Source: Chamaelirium japonicum (Eukaryota > Streptophyta > Magnoliopsida > Liliales > Melanthiaceae). Taken from it: a stretch of DNA of 64,000 nt. The DNA is taken from positions 11,608,340-11,672,339 of the forward strand of contig OX393555.1 of the NCBI GenBank assembly GCA_947650365.1, in the 5' to 3' direction. Under the pieces are notes generated by a model. It saw only the letters and a list, made by a program, of their open reading frames with translations, did no database searches and was not told where the DNA came from. Shown piece after piece: positions 54,822 to 64,000 of the stretch. Numbering within the stretch: the stretch's first letter is position 1; each line of letters starts with the position of its first letter. The position numbers were made by a program, and so were the translations under genes.

Positions 54822-57800
54822 TGGAGGTGGTGGAAGAGAGGAGGAGGGTGTGTGTGACCGGCGCCGGAGGGTACGTCGCCTCATGGCTGGTCAAGCTCCT
54901 CCTCGCCAAGGGCTACAAGGTCCATGGAACCGCCAGAGATCCAAGTACCTAACTCTTTCCTCCATGTTTCTCTTCTTGATTCATAGTTTCATATCAGTAG
55001 GGTTGATGAAAGTATATTGGGATTCATGTTTGAATGTGTTCCTAAACTCCTAGTTGAGCTTCTGGTTACTCCCCAGTCCGGTCCTGGTCTGAACTTGTCA
55101 ATGTGTGCCCAGACAAACCCAGGCATGAATCGGATACTTCGGGCTTGTCCCATGCCCAGTTTGAAACCTCACAACACGCTTAAGCCCAGACAAAGCTAGA
55201 GGCAAGCCCAGACATTTAGCTTGGTATACTTAAAACGTACAAAGGATAAATTACACTTTGGCCCCATAACGTTTAGCTCAAAACACTTAACCCCCTTGTA
55301 GTTTATTTTGATCCAAATCGTTCCCTAAAGTTTGAAATGTTAGCACAATGCCCCCTTTTGTCAACTACTTAATCACCTTATTTGGTCATTTTTATCTGAT
55401 CAAAACTGAATTAAAAGGGGGAAATGCAGTTTTTAAACTATTGGGGGGTTCAGTGTTTTTGACCTAAACTTCAGGGGGCAAAGTGTAATTTACCCTAAAA
55501 AATGGTACTTGCGCAATTTATATCAATGCACTAATGCTTAAAATTTCATACTACACACAAACAACAATGCTTCGGGTTTGGGCTGCTTTAGGAGTTACCC
55601 ATACCTGACCCAAAATACTTCTAGGTTTGAGTGTCTGAGCCTAGCCGGCCCAAGGCCCATGCCAGCTTTAACCCTACAAAAGCTGCGGCTTTCGGTGATT
55701 TTCTTTTTCCGCGCTTGGATTGTGCCTTGGAGAGACAAACTAGGGGCGGAAACTACCAGTTTTTGTAACTACCTGTTATCTTAGTTATTAATGATTTCTG
55801 GTTGGGGTCTGCCAAACCCTCCCTCCTTTAGGAGGGGTTTTCAAAAAAAAACTTTAACCCTACAGGAGACATGAATTGGGCCCGACTCGATGGGCCTAAG
55901 GTTGTGTGGGGCCCATCTATTGCCCTAGTCAAGAAAGGGAATGATTAGGCAAAGGTACTCGAAGTAATGTGATCTGTTGAGTTCGAAGTAAAAGTTGTAC
56001 GTGGGCTTTTAATAAGTATTTGGAATTCCGAAATTTTTACGTCCTTTAATTGGAAATTATTATTACAAATAAATACATGTGGAATTTTTAATACTTTTAT
56101 TTTTGGCATCAAAATTTTTAATACCTAAAACGACTCCATTCGTAAATACCACAAAAGATTTTGGTACAATGGATTCCGCCGTCGACTACTTGGTCGTCAG
56201 ATCGGCGTCAAGCACAGAAGGTTCACCGGATCATTATCGGGAGTCTGTCATACCGTTGTCGACCAGTGGTCGGAGACGCCAATAAAAACACACGTACTAC
56301 ACTTCCTTGGCCGTGTAACACTGATTGTATTCCCTTGTTTCAAACTGACCAAACCCTTTTGAGCCTCATTAATGCCACACTCACAAAATATATTCTCTCT
56401 CAAGCTCTTGGATGTACTAACTCTTGTGCTATTTGGGGAATACTTCTTTAAAATTTCTCACAATAGTCCCTTGCCAATGCAACCCGACTTCGTTTACAGC
56501 TTCTCTCCATCTCAAAGGGCAACAAAACAATCTTAGAGTATCTTAAATAAGTCAAATCTCTCGTCAACGCCCTTTCTACCATTTTCCGAGCCTGTATCCA
56601 ATAATGATCTTGTCTCCTCAATCCTCCATGATTTAGGGCCTGATTATGCTATGCTCGTCACTGCCATCCTTAATTTCCCTCCTTCCACCTTTCTCTTGTT
56701 GGGTATAAAATTAAACTTTATTACACACTCCTCTTTAACAAATAAAACAAATAGATCAAGTAGCTAATAGGGTGCACATAAAAGGGGTTTTTATTATGGT
56801 GCAGTTCAAGGGATCAAAACTTGGCCTCAACTATTATTTTACAAACTCTCCTAGATTTAGTCTCATATAAGTAAGGGGAAGAACAAGTAGTGTGTTTATA
56901 AGGGTAGCCCCTCCAAGTGGATGCTAAAGATCTTATAAGCCCAAGGCCTCACACAGCACACACACGCGCACCGAGACGAGCCGGGCCCGGGTCCGTGGCT
57001 CGCAAGCCGCGTGGACGAGAATGGGCTTTCAGGCTTCTGGTAGATCTTTGTGAGTCATCATTTCACCAGCCACCCAACAGTCATGTCACAACCTATCCAC
57101 GTCAGTCGCCACCTCGAGCCGCTCCCCCGGTCAACAGGTAATAAATTAACTTATCTCAAGGCTTATTAAATAGGTAGAGCCTCAGCCTTTCGGATTCACT
57201 GCAAACAGAGAAAACCAGAGCCTTCTCCTCTTCTTCCCCTCTCTGCCATTGCTGAAACCAGTGAGCTCTATGAGAAAAACCCAAGACCAACTCCTTCACC
57301 CTCTTCAAATCTTAGGGTCATTTTCAGACCTGATTTGAGGAGGAGGAGATTACGATGTCGTCTTCCATTTCTGGATTCGAGTTGAAGTTAAGTTCAATTG
57401 TTCCCTCGGAGTCGTGTTGACAGGGGAACTCAAAGGGCCGTTGTATCGCTAAGATCGGAAGCTGGGAGCTCCGTACCAAGCAGCGCAAATGAGTTGATTT
57501 GACCACTTTTCTCAACATACAAATTTTATAAAAAATCAAAAAAATTGTTTTCTCCAACTAAAATTCAAAGGGTATATTTTGATTCACTTGGTTTTCGATT
57601 TTTTGATATTTTTATTGAAATCAAATAGAAGGGGTATTTGCTTATTTAAATATAATAACTTAAAGTAAATAGAGAAAATAAAAATAAATTGATTTATTAT
57701 ATGTAAACAAGCTGCTGAAAATGAAAACCCCAGCCCCTATTTATAACCAGTTAATCCCAACATTTCGGTACCAAAATCCCGAAATATCTTAAATTTTTTT

Positions 57801-60800
57801 GAAATATCTCAAAATTTTCACGAAATATCGTGATATTTCGTGCCGACAAATATATCACGATATTATCGTGATTTTCATTCCGTTCAATATCTCAATAGGA
57901 ATTTCGTGCCAAGTTCTGAGAAAACCAAGATATTTCGTGAACTTTTTCGAGATTTTGTACCTTGCTCTAAAATGGAAATCATTTTGTAATCGTGTCAAAT
58001 CCTCGAAAAACATGTAAAACATAAAACCAATAAAAATATATGTAAATCGATGCGATCGAGAAATCCTATTCTATCCCGGTAAATCTAATCCATCTCACGT
58101 CTCTCAAATGAGCATCTAAGGCCGTGTGATGAACTACTGTGTCTTCAGATGATCTTGAATCGGTATGATGCACTTGACTAATCTTCAGTTTAGGAATGAA
58201 TATACTACCCCGACTCAATATAAAATGACTTACATGTAATTTCTCACATATTGGTTTAAACGCATAAATTAAATCGACAAAGATAAGACCTTGCAAGCAA
58301 TAACAGAGCTCCATATACTTCACCAGTCTATCTTTTATGTGATAACCTCGCGCAACTTACATGGTGACAAACCTAGTAATTCATGCCCGCACCAAACACA
58401 TTGAGTTGGACTATCACTTTGTCCGAGAACATGCTGCTACTGGTAGTCATCACATATATTTTGTTCCTTCCGGAGACTAGCTTGCTGATAATACACCAAA
58501 GGACTCCCATGACATTGGTTTACGAAACTCTGCTCCAAACTTGTCTCTGTGCCGTCGATGAGTTTCCGGGAAAATACTTGCGCACCTTTCTGTATGACAA
58601 AACCAACTCAACCTCGCTAGGATGCAGTTGGACGATTATCCCAAGTATTGACCCTCAAGAACCACCTCTGCACCAAAGTTGGAGGAATATCTGGTTCTCT
58701 CCAAAACCCGAATGCACACGAGCATAGTCTCAACATTCTCAGAGCTAGCGAAAGTAAAATCAGAGTTATCTCTAAAAATCAACCCTCAAAAACCACACTC
58801 CTCTAATATGCAGTTCATATTGGAACATTAAAATCCGGCACGATTGTTGCCCCTTCGTTGCCAAAAAAAATGTCACGATCTTTTTTATTGCGTTTATATT
58901 TATGAACTCCAACTCAAGAAAGAAATTCCATATAAGTTGGATAATTATGGCCGCCTTTTCGGATTGTTTGCACTTTCCTTCTAATATTCACCACAGTTTT
59001 ATATGTTGAACTTGTTTTTGGGCACATCTCTATTAGTTCATCGATGGCAACTTTGGAAAACTTCCACTGAACTATGCACCTCATTTCATATTGGTCTCTT
59101 TTTTTTTTTTTTTACAATTTGAACCCTGAACTATGCTTCGTCCGCATTTAGCCCCCTCTGTCAACTTTTATTTTGAAAAAACACTCATCATGTTGGACAA
59201 CTTGTGGATCGTGATCATGGAGACAGAGAAAATAATATTAATTAAAGACTGAAGCACGTATAATCCGTTTTTCTTAAAGCGTTATTCGCACCCACTTGTT
59301 GTTGTCGGGTCTCTCGTGAACCACTCTCAAGATACGTCAACCTTTGTGAGACTGCACTCAGCAATGGTAAAGAATTCACTATCAGGAATCTACGACACGG
59401 GTTTCTCTGGCAGAGAATAAAGAAAAGAGAAAATTCGAATAGGATTCGGAGTACCAATAGGGCTGAAATGAGTCTGGTTATATAGGGCTCGAGGCACCAC
59501 ATGAATATCAACAGATGCAATGGTTTCCAATCCAATGGGTGCCAATCCGCCTAGGTGGATGGTTGCAACTGCCCAGGCAGGTGCCCCTCCCATTTGGATT
59601 GTCGCATCCGCTCAGGCCGATGGTTCACAACCGCCAACCCAAACAAGTGTTTATGGCACCCTTTTGGACCCAACTGACCAACTGGCATCCTTTGGATCTA
59701 ACTGCCCAAACCTCCAGGTTGTAACCATTATGCCAACTCAGCTCGGGTTTGAGTTATCCCAACTGGACTTAGCCTATCATAAGAAAGACTCCTCAAGCGA
59801 CTCGCACCGATGCATCGTGCTAAGTGCAAAGTGAGCATCTAAACACCCAATCGCACGCACGCACATGTACCGCATCGCCCATTGCACATCACCTTGCCGC
59901 GTAGGCGCAACTTTTATTATTTGTCCAAAATTGGCATATCTTCCAGTTTGAACCCATGATCTCCCTCCTTGTTAGTCACTCACTAACCAAGAAGTCTCAA
60001 AACTTTGCTGAAAGAATCCCAACTAAAATAGTTAAATATTGAACAATTTGAAAATCTCCAACACGTCCCAGTAAGTATAAGTTAAGTATTTTAAAGATCG
60101 AGTCTTATTGGAAATCAATCATCATATTTTCTGGATAAAAAGTTGACGGATGTGGCTAAATGCAGACGGAGCATAGTTCAGGGTTAATGTGAAATGGGGT
60201 GTATTATAACACTAAATTGCATTGAAATGGGTTTCAGGCGACGAAAAAAATGCTCACTTGAAGAAGTTTGAGAAGGCCTCGGAAAACCTGCAGCTCTCGA
60301 AGGCGGACTTGCTCGACAACGATGCTTTATCAGCAGCCATTGCCGGATGCGTTGGAGTCTTCCATGTTGCGAGTCCTATCCCTATAACCAAAGTTGCCGA
60401 TCCTGAGGCAAGATTCGCGCATTGTTAAATATAATGGTAGTAGATTTATTTTGCTATGTTGCATCAGTTAGTCTATGTATGAGAATAGTTACTAATCATA
60501 GCTAGAATATTTTTCGGATTTTGAAAAAAAACAATGTGCGATTTTTTACTGAATTATGCACGGACTATTTGCGAATTTTACGACTACTTTGCGGATTTGT
60601 CTATTTTTAACATGGATTAATCATCTTTTTACTTATAGTCAGAAATTATTACTCCTGCGGTGACGGGTACTCTAAATGTACTCAAGGCATGCTTCGAGGC
60701 AAATGTCAGGAGAGTAGTCATAGTGTCATCAACCGCTGCCATCGAAATGAATCCAAGCTGGCCGCAAGGTAAGGCCATGGACGAGGATTGCTGGTCGGAC

Positions 60801-62217
60801 AAGGAATTCTGCAAGAAAATCGAGGTAACGTAAATTCAGGACTGGAGTTCACAATTTTCTTCGGAATCACAAGACAGCACAACTTTTTATATTTTCGCAA
60901 AAAATGAAAAATCAATATGCTACATATTGGCCTTAGACCTTAGCACCTGATTTGAGTTTCAGTCCCCCAGGTTCTGATTCTTGATTCTGCGGAAATCACA
61001 TTCCTACAAAAGCTTGTTCGGATGCAGTGCCAGAAGCTGATTCCCGTAGAATCTAGAAGAAGCGTGTGAGTGCAGCTTCCAGCTTCCGCTTTTGGATTCT
61101 CCTGGAATCCGATTCTGCAGGAATTAATCTGATCGATGCAGAATCAAATCCAAACAAGCCCTATTCTACAGCGAAAACTGAAATAATGAATGAAGATTGG
61201 TTCATTATAACTAATTCCAACTCTCCATTCATGCTACATGTGATGTTGGCAGAACTGGTATTCCCTTTCGAAGACGATGGCGGAAGAAGCCGCTTGGGAG
61301 TATGCACAGACTACTGGACTCGATGTCGTAACGGTTTGCCCGTCTATGGTTTTCGGACCGCTGCTGCAGCCGACGCTGAATGCTAGCAGCATGTTTCTCT
61401 TCAGCATTATCAAAGGTCTTTCTTTGCTCCACTACCAAGTTCCTTGGCATTGGGCTTCTGAGCATTGTAACAGATTCTGATAATTCGGCGAGGGGGTAAA
61501 ATTCGTAGTTCGGGAAAAATCCAAAAGGTTCTGAATGAATTTGCCAAAATTTCGGAAACCTAAAACATAAGATATATATAAATATTGCATAAATAATTTT
61601 ATATAAATAGATATTAAGATTTATTCATTATTAATATAAAATAAGCACCATATAAAAAAAACAGACAGATTCGTGAATTATCCGTGTGTTATTCGGGGAG
61701 AATAATTCGCCTGCCTCCAGGTTCATGAATTATTCGCGAATTTTTACAGAGAATAGTGTTGCTTTGTTTCCGAGCTCACTTCTATTCAACCCGATTACGA
61801 ACAGGAGTTATCGGGCCGATGGAGGACAGAGTCTGGCACTTCGTGGATGTTCGAGATGTGGCTGAGGTGCTGCTTCTGGTGTACGAGAAGCCGGAAGCAT
61901 CCGGAAGGTACATATGTGCGCCTCATCCGACCTACCTCAATGACTTGGTCAATCAGCTAAAGAGCATGTACCCTAATTACAGCTACCAAGAGTGAGTAGA
62001 ACATTGTTTTTCATCAACTCATATGAAAGCTAGCATGCTCTTTTCGAACTTTTATTGATCTTTCCTTTCTGATGGTAGCTTTACCGAGGCAAATCAAGAT
62101 GCTCGGATGACTTCCGAGAAATTAAAGATGCTGGGTTGGGAATGCAGGACTCTGAAAGAAACCCTCACCGATACCGTCGAGTACTATCGAGAAATAGGTC
62201 TGCTGGAAAAGAACTGA
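54821..62217 (+). CDS. Cinnamoyl-CoA reductase-like NAD(P)-dependent oxidoreductase, six exons
   Basis: Exons by frame and splice signals are 54821-54944, 60238-60407, 60639-60824, 61253-61415, 61805-61991 and 62079-62217, giving 322 aa, the normal size for this extended short-chain dehydrogenase family. Exon 1 carries the nucleotide-binding motif [17 protein letters not shown]. Asp-Leu-Leu-Asp and HVASP follow in exon 2, VSST (residues 127-130) in exon 3. The catalytic pair Tyr163 and Lys167 is in NWYSLSKT, exon 4; FVDVRDVAE and GRYICAP are in exon 5. True lignin reductases have NWYCYGK at the catalytic site, so this is a CCR-like paralogue rather than a certain CCR. Likely role: NADPH-dependent reduction of a hydroxycinnamoyl-CoA or related aldehyde/ketone substrate in the cytosol. 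Intron 1 is 5.3 kb and full of transposon relics. Intron 2 starts with GC (GAG|GCAAGA), a rare GC-AG intron. No stop or frameshift was seen. Confidence 0.88.
55243..55496. mobile_element. Mutator-like MITE in intron 1, 254 bp
   Basis: The left end AGGATAAATTACACTTTGGC and the right end, in reverse complement AGGGTAAATTACACTTTGCC, form terminal repeats of about 20 bp. Copies or fragments are at 43477 and 24133. No target duplication could be confirmed. Confidence 0.7.
55497..56160. other. Intron 1 sequence, nothing recognised
   Basis: No element ends or coding domains were recognised in this part of the intron. Confidence 0.4.
56161..56710 (+). pseudogene. Degraded Copia gag in intron 1
   Basis: The translation in one frame shows [19 protein letters not shown] then [10 protein letters not shown], matching the Copia Gag pattern DQ.LL..INATL....L....GCTTS...W. 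Later blocks ([12 protein letters not shown], then [15 protein letters not shown]-like) lie in other frames. Stops and frameshifts show it is dead. It lies in the same orientation as the gene. Confidence 0.65.
56711..58363. other. Intron 1 DNA between the two Copia relics
   Basis: Repeated AAATATCGTGATATTTCG-like palindromic words occur at 57780-57960. A stretch at 57170-57300 resembles an LTR leader. No pol coding was seen, so the internal part of the Copia element has been deleted or replaced. Confidence 0.4.
58364..58560 (+). pseudogene. Copia RNase H C-terminal fragment in intron 1
   Basis: The plus frame reads [20 protein letters not shown], the hallmark end of Copia RNase H (..[12 protein letters not shown]..). 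After a stop, a diverged ..LADNTPK.. (normally LADIFTK) follows. Together with the gag relic at 56161 it marks the two ends of an old sense-oriented Copia element. Confidence 0.8.
58561..59079. other. Intron 1 sequence, nothing further recognised
   Basis: Probably the 3' untranslated end of the Copia relic followed by unassigned AT-rich DNA. Confidence 0.35.
59080..60210. mobile_element. Mutator-like element with long terminal repeats, next to exon 2
   Basis: Imperfect inverted repeats of about 75 bp enclose 1.1 kb. The left one (59088-59178) contains AACCCTGAACTATGCTTCGT and CGCATTTAGCC; the right one (60134-60208) is its complement with scattered changes. Long terminal repeats without coding capacity fit a non-autonomous MULE. 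The inside (59240-59830) resembles part of an LTR element in style and may be captured DNA. Its right end is about 28 bases from the exon 2 acceptor. Confidence 0.6.
61009..61163. mobile_element. Small hAT-type MITE in intron 3
   Basis: AAGCTTGTTCGGATGCAG at the left and, in reverse complement at the right, GGGCTTGTTTGGAT form the ends. The 8-bp flanks TTCCTACA and ATTCTACA match at 6 of 8. CAGAAGCTGATTCC-type inverted words lie inside. It sits about 90 bases before exon 4. Confidence 0.6.
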
Positions 62218-62573
62218 AGCGCCATGGTCTCCATCCCCCCTCTGCATTTCATCACCACCATCATTGGGATGATTGGAGTTTGCTAGATGTGGACTTGATG
62301 TTATAAATAAGATTGGCAATATCTTTAGATGAATTTCAAAATCTAAAGGGTACTGTTTTCCCTGCAAATCATAATCGTTAGTGGGACCAGAATCTTATCT
62401 TCTGTATTTCAATCTAAGAGCACGAGTTATCCATTATTCTTATCGTACAAGAATTCAGAATCTGATGTGTTAGTGTGTGTATATACTTAGCCTTACTGTA
62501 TACCTTAGTCCTTTCTGGGGGAATGTTCACCGTGGGTGAGCCCATCTCATGTCGGTCATTGCCCCCCATTGAG

Positions 62574-62576
<3 letters not shown>

Positions 62577-62667
<91 letters not shown>
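62577..62667. repeat. (CT)n microsatellite downstream of the reductase gene
   Basis: About 90 bp of uninterrupted CT, 360 bases after the stop codon, between the two convergent genes. Confidence 0.95.
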
Positions 62668-62670
<3 letters not shown>

Positions 62671-62990
62671 TTCACAAGAGACTAACACTTTTAAAAAGTA
62701 TATGCTAAACATATAATCGTAATTGTATAATCATCAAGAGACAATTGACAGTGAACTTGAAATGCCCAAACTCCTATACTGATCATTACAAAAGGCATGT
62801 TTTATTTTTTCGTGATATAATCATAATCATAAAATACAATAATGATCTTGAGTATGATGAGCGCTATAGAGACTAATGGTGAGATTCCACTACAACACCC
62901 GAACTGCCACTCGAAAGTTTGATTTCCTTGAAGGACGTGAACCAATCATCCAACTCAGCACCAGGGAGAAACATGACCGTGGTGTTGAGA

Positions 62991-63092
62991 TTACACAACT
63001 CTCAGATGGAGATCGGCATGACCGGTTCTCACTTTGTACTTCTCGAAGAGCTCTTGGAGGGCCATAATAAACCGCTGATGAACTTCGTTGAT
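62991..63092 (-). CDS. Last exon of a DGAT2-like diacylglycerol acyltransferase (partial gene)
   Basis: On the minus strand an acceptor (TTTGTTTGGCAG, ending at 63093) is followed by exactly 34 codons including the stop (62991-62993). The peptide INEVHQRFIMALQELFEKYK then VRTGHADLHLRVV has the pattern of the DGAT2 C-terminus (..E.H..F...L..LFE.HK...G..DL.L..L/V). DGAT2 is an endoplasmic-reticulum enzyme that makes triacylglycerol from diacylglycerol and acyl-CoA. No earlier exon was recognised between here and 64000, so the gene continues beyond the window or this is an isolated fragment. It faces the reductase gene tail to tail. Confidence 0.5.
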   Translation of the reverse strand: MNEVHQRFIMALQELFEKYKVRTGHADLHLRVV

Positions 63093-64000
63093 CTGCCAAA
63101 CAAACAATAAGAGAGATTCTTTACTAGAAACACTCGGAAAACACTCGGGGCACAGATGTTAAATCTTTGAAACTGAAAATCCTATTCTATTGTGCTTTCC
63201 ACGGATAGGGTTATCACGCTCCCCTCATAGCATTCAAGCATTCCCTCCTACTAAAAAACGAATATAAGTACCCCGTGTTTCTATATCAATACACTTGTCA
63301 TGCATGAGAGCAATAGGATCTTGTTCACTTCCAAGGAATATTTTCATTGCTTCTCGATGTGTTTAATGCATCCGTTAGAAGATCCTACTACGTCCATAAA
63401 AAAAAAAGAAGAGGTAAATGTGTCTAGGGTCCCCTGACAACAGATTGGTTGGTTGAAAATAACACGCAACGGATGCCTTTCACCTAAGGTCCCTGGTCAA
63501 AAGATTAGATCGGTGAAAAGAGCCGCCAAAACCCGAAAATGCACTCCCCTTTCTCATGTTTTCTCTCGATGACGAGCAGCGGATACGGCGGCGGCGGCGA
63601 GCGCAAGTTGCAGCTGCTCGCCGCCGCCACGGCTGGCAGACGGAGGGGTTCGGTTCGGATTAGGTCTAGGATTCATCCATGGCCTATAGATCTTAGGGTT
63701 TAGGATTCGGTTTAGTTTAGAAATGAGTGGCATTGAAATGAAAATTTGAAGCACAATGAGGGGCATTTTCGTCCTTAAAATATGGATGTCCTTTTGCTAA
63801 AACTGATATCTTGTCGGGGATTGTTTACTAAGTCCCCCAAAAAACCTATGTGGATACAAACATCATAGGAGCAAATTACTTGAATGGTTGAATCTACAGA
63901 CAATAAGGGGGCGTTTGGCCCCCGAAGTGGACAAAGTAAGCCACTTCAGCTGTTTATTTCACTGTAAGTACCTCCGCAAGTTGGAACAGCCACTTTCTAG
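63093..64000. other. Right flank, possible intron of the DGAT2-like gene, with a hAT-like end
   Basis: No coding exon was found. A purine/GC-rich GGCGGCGGC stretch is at 63577-63610. From about 63907 GGGGGCGTTTGGCCCCCGAA looks like the left terminus of a hAT MITE cut by the window edge. Confidence 0.4.

Noticed and set aside
62876-63110. Plus-strand frames of 63 aa over the putative DGAT2 exon
   Set aside because: They have no family pattern, whereas the minus strand gives an acceptor, an exact 34-codon exon and a recognisable C-terminal pattern.

Overview
This is nuclear DNA of a flowering plant. The evidence is the plant-type LTR retrotransposons (Tat-like Gypsy and Copia relics), hAT, PIF/Harbinger and Mutator-like MITEs, Helitron-like ends, a tRNA-derived SINE family, and plant-type genes with introns. 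The species cannot be fixed from the sequence. The window is mostly repeats; only about three loci look like host genes, and all lie right of 44.6 kb.

Layout. 1-3.2 kb: a SINE split by a solo LTR, a hAT MITE and a tandem repeat. 3.25-20.5 kb: a complete, very young 17.3-kb LTR retrotransposon (TSD ACCAC, LTRs differing at one base seen). It encodes one 2,026-aa Gag-protease protein but no reverse transcriptase, RNase H or integrase, and carries a nested 2.8-kb solo LTR (TSD CGCCG). 20.5-31.5 kb: the rest of the split tandem repeat, a segmental duplication, a PIF MITE, a truncated Copia element, hAT elements, a 2.2-kb insert between 39-bp direct repeats, and another SINE. 31.5-39.0 kb: a second young non-autonomous LTR element (TSD CCGAT) holding satellite-like hairpin arrays and a captured ubiquitin-like reading frame. 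39-44.5 kb: tandem repeats, a hAT element with a perfect 8-bp TSD, and MITEs.

44.66-45.57 kb is an intron-less, GC-rich gene for a protein with about seven membrane spans. 46.8-50.3 kb holds a solo LTR (TSD CCCTC), a hAT MITE, two SINEs and a LINE tail. 50.3-53.25 kb is an unusual cluster in which foldback (palindromic) elements alternate with long (TA)n and (CT)n tracts. A Helitron-like tandem array follows. 54.82-62.22 kb is a complete six-exon cinnamoyl-CoA reductase-like gene (322 aa) with a 5.3-kb first intron full of transposon relics and one GC-AG intron. Facing it at 63.0 kb is what looks like the last exon of a DGAT2-type acyltransferase.

The host genes show no operon-like link. The functional themes are retrotransposons that depend on enzymes supplied elsewhere, and repeated nesting of elements that can be ordered in time by their target-site duplications. 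All calls were made by eye; no database search or alignment program was run.
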